In this document: positions 10,103 to 19,838 of the stretch, one piece after another
Layout of the letters: every line of letters starts with the position of its first letter
Position numbering within the stretch: position 1 is the first letter of the stretch
Source: Ectobacillus sp. JY-23
Lineage (GTDB): Bacteria; Bacillota; Bacilli; Bacillales; Bacillaceae_G
DNA: 64,000 bases
Assembly (NCBI RefSeq): GCF_023022965.1
Contig: NZ_CP095462.1
Location: forward strand, 2,391,001 to 2,455,000
Direction: 5' to 3'
The notes under the pieces: generated by a model
What the model saw: the letters and a program-made list of their open reading frames with translations, nothing else
Database searches by the model: none
What the model was told of the DNA's origin: nothing
Made by a program: the position numbers and the translations under genes

Positions 10103-11557
10103 TTAAAAGCGTTTTAATCTAGCTCGAATTTTATTAATGAATAAGTATAAAACTTCATCCTTTACCACAAAGAGAATCATTATATATAAACTAGCATTTA
10201 CAATAACTAACAAACCTATCTCTACAAAGATATTATCTACGAACACTTTAATTGGATAGGAGACAGGCAAAAACGACAAGGAGTAGACAAAGTATTTTAG
10301 TTTGGCCCACTCAAACATTCGATATGCAACTTTTAGCTTTGTTCTTATATACCAATATTCCACACCTACTAGAACAGCATTAGCAAGCACGGTTGTTAAT
10401 ACAGCATATAATGGCGTTAAGTAACCCGATACAACTAAGGAAACATTTAATAGTAGGTTAACTATACCACCAATAAATACAATTCTAACTAATATATGTT
10501 CTTTTTCTTTAATATACATAATTTGATTAGATAAGATAGATTCCATCCCTAATGTAATCATGTATAACGCAAAGGCAGCTAATACAGCTCCCGCAGGCGT
10601 AAACTCAACACCGCCATATAGAACGACCCCCACATCCGAGATGAGGAACAGACCGAATGCGGCCGGAAACAAGGTTGAAAAATATACCTTAGAAACTTGA
10701 TTTAATACGCTGATGTATGCTTCTTCGCCTTCATTTTCAGATAGATAGGAAAGCCTTGGAATTGTGACCTGCACAACACTTAACATTAGCATATTAATAA
10801 TACCCATAATTTGCTGTGAAACTACATAGTATGAAACGTTGCTTGCGCTTGAAAATTCACCAAGCATGAATCGATCTAGCTGCGTGTATAAAATGCTGGC
10901 GTTAGAAAAAATAACCATTAAAAATAAAGGCTTAATATGTTTTTTTAAGATAAGATTTGAAAATGAAAATGGAATATGACGTTTTACATACACAAAGCTT
11001 ACAATATTATTTAAAAACATAAACAACACTAATAAAATGGTGTACTGAGTGTAATCCTCCGCCCCTTGAATAAAGACAATAATTAGTACAGCATAAATTA
11101 AACGTAAGATGACTGTTTTTAATGTAATAAATCCATATCGTTCTAACGCCTCATTCGCCCATTCTACATAGAATATATTAGAAAGAAAGTTAAATGAGAA
11201 TAGTAAAAGAATAGGAAATATATCACGCTCTCCATATCCTGTATATACCACTAAAATATATAACCCTAATGAAAGCAAGCTTGTAATTGTACTAATCGTG
11301 AATAAACTTGTAAATAGCTGACTAACTTTCTGCGGATTTCCTTTAACACGGCTCATTTCCCGCATACCATACTGATATACACCAAACGTTGCAAAAATAA
11401 AGAAGTACATAAAAATGGTTTCGGAAAACTGTACCTTTCCCATTGAGGTAGCCCCTAAGGTACGAGCTACATATGCCCCTACAAAGATTGGCAATACTAA
11501 GTTAAAAGCATTCAGTATGATTTTATAGATGGTATTTTTAAATAATGACGGATTCAT
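10103..11557 (-). CDS. Polysaccharide flippase, TacF/Wzx-like
   Basis: Polytopic membrane protein of 484 aa in the MOP/polysaccharide-export superfamily, with 12-14 predicted membrane segments and the N-terminal motif ARTLGATSMGKVQFSE typical of PST/RfbX flippases. It should move undecaprenyl-linked repeat units across the membrane. In pneumococcus the equivalent gene, tacF, sits beside licD and exports choline-bearing teichoic acid precursors. The same neighbourhood (licD upstream, licA/B/C downstream) suggests that job here, but the substrate is inferred. AAGGA precedes the ATG. Confidence 0.8.
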   Translation of the reverse strand: MNPSLFKNTIYKIILNAFNLVLPIFVGAYVARTLGATSMGKVQFSETIFMYFFIFATFGVYQYGMREMSRVKGNPQKVSQLFTSLFTISTITSLLSLGLYILVVYTGYGERDIFPILLLFSFNFLSNIFYVEWANEALERYGFITLKTVILRLIYAVLIIVFIQGAEDYTQYTILLVLFMFLNNIVSFVYVKRHIPFSFSNLILKKHIKPLFLMVIFSNASILYTQLDRFMLGEFSSASNVSYYVVSQQIMGIINMLMLSVVQVTIPRLSYLSENEGEEAYISVLNQVSKVYFSTLFPAAFGLFLISDVGVVLYGGVEFTPAGAVLAAFALYMITLGMESILSNQIMYIKEKEHILVRIVFIGGIVNLLLNVSLVVSGYLTPLYAVLTTVLANAVLVGVEYWYIRTKLKVAYRMFEWAKLKYFVYSLSFLPVSYPIKVFVDNIFVEIGLLVIVNASLYIMILFVVKDEVLYLFINKIRARLKRF

Positions 11558-11594
11558 TCATTTCATTCCTTATCCATAGTTTACCTAGCATTAA

Positions 11595-11624
11595 AATAAC
11601 CTTAATCTATAGATTAAGGTTATT
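11595..11624. terminator. Terminator between licD and the flippase gene
   Basis: A 13-bp perfect stem (11595-11607 with 11612-11624) has loop TATA and T-rich flanks on both strands. On the minus strand it ends the licD transcript before the flippase gene. Confidence 0.7.
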
Positions 11625-11659
11625 TTTTCTATGCTTCATTATAACATATATAATTTTGC

Positions 11660-12406
11660 TTATTTGTATATAACTGCCTTAGTTACACCTTGATGATTCA
11701 AAACTTCAAAATTAGAAACAGATGTTGTCCAATCCCAGTTAGCATTCTTAATCATGTATGTTTCACCGTAATTGTCTGTTAAATACTCATGGTAATTAGA
11801 AGGAACAGGGAATGTATGGCCTTTAAAATCAATTGTAGTAGTCCCATTGAAGGATGAGGTAATCTTTTTCACAACTAGATTTGTAATCTCTTCTCGCCCT
11901 TCTGGATACGTATACTTTGTATGTTCACCCGCTTCTAAGGAATAACAACTTACTTTCCCCGGTGCACTACTTTCATAATAAAACAAATCGATATGAACGC
12001 CTTCATAAAGATATGTTTCTTCTACAATACGACCATCTAAGTCAAATGTTCGTGACTTAGAAAAACCTTTAGTAAGCAATTGTTCTTCCAATTGCCTTAC
12101 TTTTTCGTTGTCTATATATAGCACACCAAAATCAATATCAAAGTCATGACCGATAAAATCTTTTTCACGAATTGCGCCCAGTAATGTCCCATAATCTAAC
12201 CAAAACTCATGCTTGGTTGCAAGCAAAGCTTCTTTCATAAGAGCTAGAGCTTGTAATCCATGCTCCTGCAGCTTCTTGCTTTTTTCTTGCGTTTGCTTTG
12301 CGCGATAGCCTGCATTCACTTTTGCTAATAGCGGATTTGCTTTTAACAGCTCGTACACCTTCATATTGCGCAAGTGCTTTTTTAATTGATTAACAATTGC
12401 CTCCAT
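11660..12406 (-). CDS. licD: LicD-family phosphocholine transferase
   Basis: LicD proteins transfer phosphocholine from CDP-choline to sugars of teichoic acid or lipopolysaccharide, and belong to the nucleotidyltransferase-fold LicD/fukutin family. The signature is clear near residue 65: WLDYGTLLGAIREKDFI followed by HDFDIDFGVL, with the Asp pair that binds metal. An ATG at 12430 is in frame, but its downstream AAAGGGG is a ribosome site for the ATG at 12406, so I start there (248 aa). Together with LicC and a choline kinase it completes the route from choline to decorated polymer. Confidence 0.85.
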   Translation of the reverse strand: MEAIVNQLKKHLRNMKVYELLKANPLLAKVNAGYRAKQTQEKSKKLQEHGLQALALMKEALLATKHEFWLDYGTLLGAIREKDFIGHDFDIDFGVLYIDNEKVRQLEEQLLTKGFSKSRTFDLDGRIVEETYLYEGVHIDLFYYESSAPGKVSCYSLEAGEHTKYTYPEGREEITNLVVKKITSSFNGTTTIDFKGHTFPVPSNYHEYLTDNYGETYMIKNANWDWTTSVSNFEVLNHQGVTKAVIYK

Positions 12407-12482
12407 CCAGTTCGTCCCCTTTATATTCATCTATAACTATATTATATCTGTAATATTTGTATACTGCATAAAAATTTATAGA

Positions 12483-13547
12483 TTAAGCAGCTCTCCTTTG
12501 AGATTGAGATTGTTTTTTTACACTAATCCTCCCAAGTATAAAGGGTATATATCGATTGATCACATGTATACAAGGAACTAGTATACAGAGCGAAGCAATA
12601 GTAAAGAAAAGACCTAACATATTAGGATTTTCAATCGATAATCCAATTTTCGGGAAAATCCTCTGTAAAAAGAGCTGATGAACAAGATTGAATCCTACAC
12701 ATATATGCAATGCTAATATGATTAAAGAGTTTTTACCCATGTATGTTATAGGTTTCATAAAAGATAAATAGCTCGAGGCATATATCCAAAAGCTAATCGC
12801 ACATAGCGTCGTTACTATATCGTAAAGGTAAACATTAGCACTATCTGGAAATACACCGTATACAGTAATATCTTTCCACATATTAAAAACGTCTGTAGAG
12901 TTGCAGACAATATACACATGTATCACAGCACCACTTATTAACACATAAGATCTTTTCAACTCATTTCTCATTGGAATTGTTGTTTTTATAAAATATCCAA
13001 TACCAAAGTAAATAAGATAATATAAAGATTGATCTAAGCTCCACGGCAAAACATGAGTACCCGCTAATGGGTTAAAGATAAGAAAAGAATAATAGCTTAC
13101 TAAAATAGCAACTATCATTACGACATATTTTCTTTTTACATACTTATCAAATAGATAATACATAACCTCAATTGTAAATAAAGCCGTTAGAAACCATAAC
13201 GGATCGTTATAATAAATTTCATTTCGTTTTGACATAACAAATGCTTTTATAAAGCTTGTTACATCTATACTTTGATGAACCAGCACCTTCAGTGCGATGA
13301 GCGCAATAATAGAAAAGCTTATATACGGAATGAGTAACGTCTTCGCTTTAGCTGTTAAAAATGCTTTAAAAGTAACATATTTTTTTGTCGAAAACAAATA
13401 ACCTGAAATGAAAAAGAAAAGCGGCATATGAAACGAATAGATATAACTTCTCGCCATACCATCAATCATGGTGTGGCCGAGCACCACGAAAAAAATCCCT
13501 ATTCCTTTACATACATCAATCCACTCAATTCTATTTGAAATGCTCAT
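12483..13547 (-). CDS. Membrane acyltransferase, family 3 (OatA-like)
   Basis: Integral membrane O-acyltransferase of about 354 aa with roughly ten hydrophobic segments. It opens with the hallmark RIEWIDVCKGIGIFFVVLGHT, followed by YIYSFHMPLFFFISGYLF, whose His residues are family-typical. It most likely O-acetylates an extracellular glycopolymer. The reading frame extends to 13631, but GGAG spaced 9 nt before ATG 13547 supports that start. It may belong functionally with the neighbouring licD/flippase genes, though the acceptor is unknown. Confidence 0.8.
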   Translation of the reverse strand: MSISNRIEWIDVCKGIGIFFVVLGHTMIDGMARSYIYSFHMPLFFFISGYLFSTKKYVTFKAFLTAKAKTLLIPYISFSIIALIALKVLVHQSIDVTSFIKAFVMSKRNEIYYNDPLWFLTALFTIEVMYYLFDKYVKRKYVVMIVAILVSYYSFLIFNPLAGTHVLPWSLDQSLYYLIYFGIGYFIKTTIPMRNELKRSYVLISGAVIHVYIVCNSTDVFNMWKDITVYGVFPDSANVYLYDIVTTLCAISFWIYASSYLSFMKPITYMGKNSLIILALHICVGFNLVHQLFLQRIFPKIGLSIENPNMLGLFFTIASLCILVPCIHVINRYIPFILGRISVKKQSQSQRRAA

Positions 13548-13754
13548 ATTTATGTTCTCCATCTTACTGCCTATTTTATAGTGAATTCTCACGTAGTGTA
13601 TACAAGTGTCATATGTATTGTCAACACGCAAAATATAGTAAACCCCTTTACATAGGAAATCCTTATGGAGGCCAATTTTTATTTGTCTTTACGGGCGTTA
13701 TAAATCTAGAGGTTGACTATGCTTGGCGTTTTCTCAAACAAGAATAAAATCAAC

Positions 13755-13786
13755 AGGTACTGTCATCACAGACAGTACCTATTTTT
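13755..13786. terminator. Terminator after the cyuA-like gene
   Basis: The perfect 10-bp stem AGGTACTGTC / GACAGTACCT (13755-13764, 13771-13780) abuts the cyuA stop. The better T run (ATTTTT) is on the plus strand; the minus strand has only GTTGATTTT. Confidence 0.65.
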
Positions 13787-15086
13787 AAACGCTCCCCTTT
13801 AAGGCAGATTCCTTTTCCATCATGAGCTGTAAGATAAGCTCATCTGTTTGTCTCGTTCCCTCGTTTCCAAGCTTGCAGAAGCTTTCAATACTTTTCTCGA
13901 CATCATCATGAATAAAACCATCTGTCGACTGAATCCTCTGCTGGTTGATTGCCATAAGAGCGGATTGAACAGCAGCATTAGCACAAGTAGACACCTTCAT
14001 TGCACAACCTGCCTTAGCACCATCACAAATCATACCGGAAACATTACCAATTGTATTCTGAATGGATGACTTTACCTCTTCAAGTCCTCCCCCTAGCAAA
14101 TACACGATGCCTCCGCTCGCTCCCATTCCTGCAGCAGTTACACCACATAGAGCGGAAAGACGACCAAACTTAGATTTAATATGAATGGTAATTAAATGAC
14201 TGAGAGCCACAGCGCGTACCAGCTTTTCCTCAGAAACCTGTAGTCGCTCTGCAACCGCTACAACTGGAAGAGTAACAGCAATCCCTTGATTTCCACTTCC
14301 GCTGTTTGCCATAACAGGTAGAATAGATCCCGCCATTCTCGCATCCGATCCTGCGGCGGCTAATGCCATTGCTGCCGATGCTAAATCATTTGATAGAAAG
14401 CCTTTTTTTACATTTTCCTGTATCGTCCGTCCCACATTTAATCCGTACGTACCAGAAAGGCCTTCCATACCAATTGCTCGATTTAATGTGATGCTTTTTT
14501 GAACGAGCACCAAATCCTCTGGATGTGCCTGCAATACCCAGTCGAAGATTTCATCTATTGTAAGTCCATGTAACACTGTTTGTTCTGATGTAGAAGCTCC
14601 ATCCTCACAACTACCTTGATACCTTACTTCGCCATCTACTTCAATTAAAGATATATTTGTATGATCATCAGAAATTACAACTCTCGAAGTATGTGATTTT
14701 GTTTTGATATACACATCAATATAAAGCCGCTTTGATGTATACGCCTGCGCCGCTGTTACTTTTCCTTCCTCTACTAGCTCTAACGCTTTCATTTCATCCT
14801 CTTGTGTAAGACCATTTAAAATTTCCAGCTGCTTGTCGGGATTGCCTGCTACTGCTCCAAGCGCAGCAACAAACGTGAGGCCTTTTGCCTTCATACCAGG
14901 TATACCTACTGCTTTCGCATTCTTAATAATATTTCCGCTAGCTTCTAAATGAAGAGATTCAATTGCCTCCCCCATCACATAGCTTCTTGCTGTTGCAGCG
15001 GCTAACGCGATTGCTACTGGCTCCGTACACCCCAATGCAACTACTAATTCTTTCTTCAAAATAGCTCGTATTTTTTGCTCCCTCAT
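13785..15086 (-). CDS. CyuA/YhaM-family enzyme (L-cysteine desulfidase / serine dehydratase-like)
   Basis: Member of the UPF0597 family, related to the alpha chain of iron-sulfur L-serine dehydratase; characterised members degrade L-cysteine to pyruvate, sulfide and ammonia. Conserved cysteines that can ligate a 4Fe-4S cluster are present: ALGCTEPVAIA near residue 20, and ICDGAKAGCAMKVSTCANAA near residue 355. The length of 433 aa is typical. The ribosome site (AGGTG) is weak. No cysteine-metabolism genes are adjacent, so serine versus cysteine specificity is undecided. Confidence 0.8.
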   Translation of the reverse strand: MREQKIRAILKKELVVALGCTEPVAIALAAATARSYVMGEAIESLHLEASGNIIKNAKAVGIPGMKAKGLTFVAALGAVAGNPDKQLEILNGLTQEDEMKALELVEEGKVTAAQAYTSKRLYIDVYIKTKSHTSRVVISDDHTNISLIEVDGEVRYQGSCEDGASTSEQTVLHGLTIDEIFDWVLQAHPEDLVLVQKSITLNRAIGMEGLSGTYGLNVGRTIQENVKKGFLSNDLASAAMALAAAGSDARMAGSILPVMANSGSGNQGIAVTLPVVAVAERLQVSEEKLVRAVALSHLITIHIKSKFGRLSALCGVTAAGMGASGGIVYLLGGGLEEVKSSIQNTIGNVSGMICDGAKAGCAMKVSTCANAAVQSALMAINQQRIQSTDGFIHDDVEKSIESFCKLGNEGTRQTDELILQLMMEKESALKGSV

Positions 15087-15294
15087 ATCTGCTGCACCTA
15101 TCTTATTTTTTATTTCCTTCAGTGTAACACGTGTTGACTAAAAAAAATTAGGGTTAATTTTAGAAATACTTAGGTGCTCAATCATTTTTTAAGTTTATAT
15201 TATCGTAGTTTGAGGATGGGACAAAAATCTACTCCAATTATAAAACACACGCATAAATATATTGAAGCTGGTTAATACAAAGGAGGAAAAGAAA

Positions 15295-15894
15295 ATGATG
15301 CATCCAGATACAGAAATTCGATATGTAAGTAAAGAAGTAGGGATTGGTATATTTGCAACCAAATTCATTCCACAAGGGACTATCGTTTGGATTAAAGATG
15401 ACTTAGATATGATTCTTAGTGAAGAGTATATTGAAAGTCTTGACGCTATTAGAAAAGAGTTCATATATAAATATGCTTACGAAGATCGTGAGGGGGAGTA
15501 TGTATTATGTTGGGATCATGCGAGATACATGAATCATAGCTTCAATCCAAATTGCGTAGATACTGCATATGACTTTGAATTAGCTGCGAGGGATATCCAA
15601 CCTGGCGAACAATTGACAGCTGATTATGGAGCGATGGGAGAAGACGAGACATTTGAATGCATACCGGAAGAAGGTACATCAAGAATAAGAGTGACTGCCA
15701 ACGATTATTTAACCTATTATACAGTATGGGATGAAATGGCGAGAGAAGCATTTAAATACTTCAACAAGGTAAAACAACCTTTAAAGCATCTAATTGGCGA
15801 GAAATATGTCAATAAAGTAAACGCAGTAGCTAACGGAACTGAAGCATTAGATTCCATTCTAACTATATTTATTAATGATGAAGATGAAATTTAA
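15295..15894 (+). CDS. SET-domain protein (putative protein lysine methyltransferase)
   Basis: A SET domain occupies residues 1-110 of a 199-aa protein. The SAM-binding motif RYMNHSFNPNC is near residue 75, and GEQLTADYG, with the catalytic Tyr, is near residue 103. Residues 115-199 form an acidic helical tail with no Cys-rich post-SET module. A TTG at 15262 is in frame, but AAAGGAGG (15279-15286) clearly serves ATG 15295. SET proteins are eukaryote-type but known in Bacillus, including a B. anthracis protein reported to act on histones. The substrate here is unknown. It is monocistronic and is flanked by a strong terminator. Confidence 0.85.
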   Translation: MMHPDTEIRYVSKEVGIGIFATKFIPQGTIVWIKDDLDMILSEEYIESLDAIRKEFIYKYAYEDREGEYVLCWDHARYMNHSFNPNCVDTAYDFELAARDIQPGEQLTADYGAMGEDETFECIPEEGTSRIRVTANDYLTYYTVWDEMAREAFKYFNKVKQPLKHLIGEKYVNKVNAVANGTEALDSILTIFINDEDEI

Positions 15895-15901
15895 ACTAGC
15901 A

Positions 15902-15941
15902 AGAAAAAGAGGGGGCGTTTTTAAAATCCCCCTCTTTTTCT
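15902..15941. terminator. Bidirectional terminator between SET gene and mqo
   Basis: A 14-bp perfect stem (15902-15915 with 15928-15941) is made of A5/T5 and G5/C5 blocks between two convergent genes. The T tract inside the distal arm makes it work in either direction. Confidence 0.85.
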
Positions 15942-15958
15942 CCTATCTACTTCTCAAA

Positions 15959-17470
15959 TTAACTATAAACCAGTTTTTTTTTGCACAGTCCCAAAGTTTC
16001 GGATGTGGAAGTGTCAATCTGTTGAAACAATTCCGGTTTTCCTGTTAATGATATACCGTAAGAAGGAACCATTTCTTTTATTTTAGCTTCCCATGCATGC
16101 ATTTGTTCTGGGAAACATTTTTCTAATACTTCAAGCATAACATGAACTGCAGTAGAAGCTCCTGGAGAAGCACCTAATAATGCCGCGATAGAACCATCTG
16201 CCGCACTAACTACTTCTGTACCAAATTGAAGTGTTCCTTTTCCGCCTGTTTCTGTATCCTTAATAACCTGTACGCGTTGACCAGCTACAATAATATCCCA
16301 ATCCTCACTTTTAGCATTTGGAATAAATTCGCGTAATTCTTCCATACGCTTTTCATTCGATAACATAACCTGTTGAATCAAGTATTTCGTTAAAGCCATC
16401 TCCTTTATACCTGCTGCTAACATTGTAAGGACATTGTTTGGCTTTACGGAACCAATTAAATCAAAATATGAACCTGTTTTTAAAAACTTTGGTGAAAAAC
16501 CAGCGAACGGTCCAAATAATAATGTTTTTTCACCATCGATATATCGCGTATCAAGATGTGGCACTGACATTGGTGGAGCGCCAACCTTCGCTTTACCATA
16601 TACTTTTGCATGATGCATTTCTATAACCTCAGGGTTTTTACATACCATGAATAGACCACTTACTGGGAATCCACCAATTTGTTTGGATTCAGGAATACCT
16701 GTTTTTTGTAGCAACGGCAAGCTTCCGCCCCCGCCCCCAATAAACACAAATTTTGCAGCATGGTGTTCAACCACACCGCTATCTATATTGCGCACTTTCA
16801 ATTCCCATAAGCCATCATTTGCACGTTTAATATTCTCAACACTATGCTTATAGTGAATTTGAACATGTTTACTCTTTAAATGCTTGAACAAAATGCGTGT
16901 TAAAGCACCAAAGTTTACGTCTGTCCCTGAGTCGATTTTAGTAGCTGCCATCGGTTCCTGAGATGTACGTCCTTCCATAATAAGTGGCATCCACTTTTTC
17001 AACTTCTCGGGGTCCGTAGAAAATTCCATTCCTTGAAACAACGGATTTTTTGAAAGCGCTTCAAAACGCTTTTTCAAAAAGGCTACATCTTTTTCTCCTT
17101 GCACTAAACTCATATGAGGTATGGGCATAATAAAATCCTGTGGATTTTGAATCACGTTTTTATTCACAAGATAAGACCAGAACTGCTTTGAAAGCTGAAA
17201 CTGTTCATTAATCTTTATCGCTTTGCTAACATCTACTGATCCATCGGATTTTTCGGATGTATAGTTAAGCTCACACAGTGCAGCATGACCCGTTCCTGCA
17301 TTATTCCATTCATTAGAACTTTCTTCTCCTGCATTTGCAAGTTTCTCAAATACTTTAATTTCCCATTCTGGTGCTAACTCTTTTAGTAATGCGCCCAAAG
17401 TTGCACTCATGACTCCGGCACCTATTAAAATAACGTCTGTGCTTGTTTGTCTGTTACTCATTTTCCCCAT
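15959..17470 (-). CDS. mqo: Malate:quinone oxidoreductase
   Basis: Membrane-associated FAD enzyme that oxidises malate to oxaloacetate and passes electrons to menaquinone, bypassing NAD-dependent malate dehydrogenase. It starts with the dinucleotide-binding [20 protein letters not shown], then [18 protein letters not shown] and the C-terminal [12 protein letters not shown] typical of Mqo. The length of 503 aa is normal. ATG 17470 and ATG 17461 are both usable: AGGGG sits 6 nt before the first and AGGATGG before the second. The 434 nt upstream (17471-17904) hold no gene I can support. Confidence 0.93.
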   Translation of the reverse strand: MGKMSNRQTSTDVILIGAGVMSATLGALLKELAPEWEIKVFEKLANAGEESSNEWNNAGTGHAALCELNYTSEKSDGSVDVSKAIKINEQFQLSKQFWSYLVNKNVIQNPQDFIMPIPHMSLVQGEKDVAFLKKRFEALSKNPLFQGMEFSTDPEKLKKWMPLIMEGRTSQEPMAATKIDSGTDVNFGALTRILFKHLKSKHVQIHYKHSVENIKRANDGLWELKVRNIDSGVVEHHAAKFVFIGGGGGSLPLLQKTGIPESKQIGGFPVSGLFMVCKNPEVIEMHHAKVYGKAKVGAPPMSVPHLDTRYIDGEKTLLFGPFAGFSPKFLKTGSYFDLIGSVKPNNVLTMLAAGIKEMALTKYLIQQVMLSNEKRMEELREFIPNAKSEDWDIIVAGQRVQVIKDTETGGKGTLQFGTEVVSAADGSIAALLGASPGASTAVHVMLEVLEKCFPEQMHAWEAKIKEMVPSYGISLTGKPELFQQIDTSTSETLGLCKKKLVYS

Positions 17471-17904
17471 CCTTATCCCCTAAGATTTGCAGAAAAGATA
17501 TAGACACTTATGTTTCGGCCTTAAAGCAAAGTAAGAATATAACCTACATGCATATCTTCTCCGAATCATCCATAGCCTCATTATATTATATCAGAAATAT
17601 TTAAAATATTAAAATATCTAATGTTATCATATGCATACCTGAATCGTTCATTATATTATTACATTTTATTGCAAGAACCTTTTACTGTAAAAGCCATTAG
17701 AGAGCAAAAAAGCAGTATCTTACTAAAATAATCCTTAAAGTGTTTGAATAGGTAAACATACCTCAAGCATGAATGGATGCGGAGAACCTATTGGCATAGA
17801 TACCCTCGAATGATATAGTTGGAATGGAAGCTTGTTCTTCAACTTTATATAGGTTTATGAGACTTATACATACTGCAGAATGTAAGGACTGAAAGGATTA
17901 TACA

Positions 17905-18297
17905 TTGAATACTATAAAGATTTTGTTTCAAAAACATGCACAATTTATTAAGTTTTGTATTGTCGGCGTGACAAATACATCTATTTCACTTATTGTATAC
18001 TACTTTTTATTAAACGCTGATGTACCATACCTGCTTGCCAGCACCCTTGCTTATTGTGCAGGTCTTTTAAATGGCTATCTTTTAAGCTCATCCTTCGTTT
18101 TCAAACAAAAGCGAACAGCCGGGCAAGCATTAAAATTTATTAGTGTTTATATTTCGTCTTTGCTAATTAATTTGCTATTACTTTTTTGCTTGGTAGATGT
18201 ATTTATTATATCTGAATTTCCGGCACAAGTAATAGTCACTTTTTTTAATGTTTTTTATAATTTCATCTTAAATAAACTCTGGACCTTTAAATCGTAA
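17905..18297 (+). CDS. GtrA-family membrane protein
   Basis: Small four-helix membrane protein (130 aa) of the GtrA/DPMS-like family, which is thought to flip undecaprenyl-phosphate-linked sugars. It begins FIKFCIVGVTNTSISLIVYY and ends NFILNKLWTFKS, both diagnostic. The start is TTG: AAAGGA at 17892-17897 is 7 nt upstream and no ATG is available. The GT2 transferase and polytopic protein that would complete a three-component glycosylation set are the next genes, on the opposite strand. Confidence 0.87.
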   Translation: MNTIKILFQKHAQFIKFCIVGVTNTSISLIVYYFLLNADVPYLLASTLAYCAGLLNGYLLSSSFVFKQKRTAGQALKFISVYISSLLINLLLLFCLVDVFIISEFPAQVIVTFFNVFYNFILNKLWTFKS

Positions 18298-18305
18298 CGA
18301 AAATA

Positions 18306-18321
18306 TGTTTCACATGAAACA
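18306..18321. promoter_or_regulatory. parS-like ParB/Spo0J site (15/16)
   Basis: TGTTTCACATGAAACA differs from the parS palindrome TGTTTCACGTGAAACA only at position 9. It is intergenic, between gtrA and the DUF6056-like gene. The central CpG is usually important, so binding may be weak. Confidence 0.5.
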
Positions 18322-18341
18322 TAAAAAACTTATATGTATAG

Positions 18342-18378
18342 AAAAAGGATGTTCCAAAAGTAACGGAACACCCTTTTT
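18342..18378. terminator. Bidirectional terminator between gtrA and DUF6056-like gene
   Basis: A 14-bp stem with one A/C mismatch (18342-18355 with 18365-18378) has A5/T5 outer blocks and lies between convergent genes. Confidence 0.8.
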
Positions 18379-18387
18379 TCGTCTTAT

Positions 18388-19740
18388 TTAAAGAAATGAA
18401 TTAAAACCGTCTCTAAACCATTTGGAATACATATGAGCAAAGTTTAATAAAGCAAATAAACCAATGAAATATACAGCCATTGAAGTTCTTATCAGTTGAT
18501 TTTCAATTAATATTCCTATTGTTACAAGCGAAAGCAATACAGAGCTGACTGCTAAGGAACGGTTTCCCGAACCGTAAATAGTAGGGGAGAAAAACATAAC
18601 GATTAGACAACACGCTGCAGCAAGTACACATACAAGCACAAAAAATCGACTTCTCGTCACCTGCATCATTACATATAAAAGCAACAACCCATATGCAATC
18701 CAGAATATATAAGGAAGCAATGCAATTAAAAATGCTTGGTCATTAAGAGCCAATATATTAGCACTAATATCAAACTTTTTAATTTCATTGAACATATATA
18801 ATTCCCGCGTGCCCACTTTGCTCATTTGGGCATATACACTAATACTCACCAACAAGATAAGCGTATATGCTGTCCAAATTCCTTTTTTCGTTTCCTTTCT
18901 CATATAAGCCACTAGTACTACGATTGTCAGTAGCAAGACGATAAACTTCATATCAATAAATACACGCTCAAATGCCCAGCTAAAGCCAATATAGAAATGA
19001 TCGCGGATGCTGAGCTCATTAAAACCAGGATACCAGTAGGCCGCCTCTTCAATTGTTCGCACCTTGTTTCCAGGAGAAAATACCAAAATACTCGTTCCCA
19101 TTGCCATAAGGGCAGTAAACAACAATAAACGCTTGCTTTGCTTCTTACGTTGTATGAGTATCGCTACATGAGACAGCACCGCAAATGCTGTCATGCATAA
19201 GGAAATTTGCTCTGTACCCATAGAAGCACAAACTCCTAATATTACACACAGTACAAAGTATCGATTATCCCAATCCTCACGACCGCGTAGCACTTTATCT
19301 GCATACGGAGTAATGGCAAACAAACCTAGCGTAAGGGGCCACAAATAAAACTGCGTGCCTGTAACCCAAAAGAAAGCTGCGCTTAACGTACTTTGTGCAA
19401 AATAACCAATCATTGCGAAAGCGGCAAAAAATGCAAGAATATCAACCTTCTCTTTCCAAATTCTTACGAGACCATATGCAAGCCCCATTAAAAAAAGTGG
19501 GTTTAAGATATACCATATTATTAAAGGAATGTTTAGTGTGATATATTCTAGCGCCTCTGAGAACGCACGCCCTGACCAATCATAATATCTCATATATACA
19601 TACCCAGGTAGAGAATACTGTTGAGTCAGTTTTAGAAAATTCAAATCATCACCAGGCACAAGATAGACGACTTGATGATATACAACCAGAATGATGTAAA
19701 GTAATACAATAGGGATCCATCGGTACATCTTTAAATTCAT
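18388..19740 (-). CDS. Polytopic membrane protein, DUF6056-like (putative GT-C-type glycosyltransferase)
   Basis: A 450-aa protein with about eleven membrane helices. An early acidic stretch VPGDDLNFL lies in the first extracytoplasmic loop, and a large loop follows the first helices, a layout shared with GT-C enzymes that use lipid-linked sugars. I recognise only similarity to the DUF6056 class. It lies 98 nt after a CsbB-like GT2 gene on the same strand and opposite gtrA, so it is the likely third component that passes the flipped sugar to a wall polymer. AGAGG precedes the ATG. Confidence 0.65.
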   Translation of the reverse strand: MNLKMYRWIPIVLLYIILVVYHQVVYLVPGDDLNFLKLTQQYSLPGYVYMRYYDWSGRAFSEALEYITLNIPLIIWYILNPLFLMGLAYGLVRIWKEKVDILAFFAAFAMIGYFAQSTLSAAFFWVTGTQFYLWPLTLGLFAITPYADKVLRGREDWDNRYFVLCVILGVCASMGTEQISLCMTAFAVLSHVAILIQRKKQSKRLLLFTALMAMGTSILVFSPGNKVRTIEEAAYWYPGFNELSIRDHFYIGFSWAFERVFIDMKFIVLLLTIVVLVAYMRKETKKGIWTAYTLILLVSISVYAQMSKVGTRELYMFNEIKKFDISANILALNDQAFLIALLPYIFWIAYGLLLLYVMMQVTRSRFFVLVCVLAAACCLIVMFFSPTIYGSGNRSLAVSSVLLSLVTIGILIENQLIRTSMAVYFIGLFALLNFAHMYSKWFRDGFNSFL

Positions 19741-19838
19741 ACTTTAACCTCTTCTTAATATCAGATACTTGGTAGGAACATAACTTACTTGTCTAGCCTA
19801 TGAAAGTACCATAATCACTCATCAGATACTATGTACAT

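Noticed and set aside
13535..13747. 70-codon plus-strand open frame upstream of the acyltransferase
   Set aside because: It overlaps the acyltransferase start on the other strand and has no ribosome site. The terminator after it, with a better plus-strand T run, is curious but fits the minus-strand cyuA gene end as well.
15127..15136. CACGTG hexamer upstream of the SET gene as a parS site
   Set aside because: The flanks (TGTAA / TTGAC) do not match the GTTT/AAAC arms.
17471..17904. 434-nt gap upstream of mqo and gtrA searched for a small gene or riboswitch
   Set aside because: No convincing open frame, hairpin or conserved motif was seen beyond the gtrA ribosome site.
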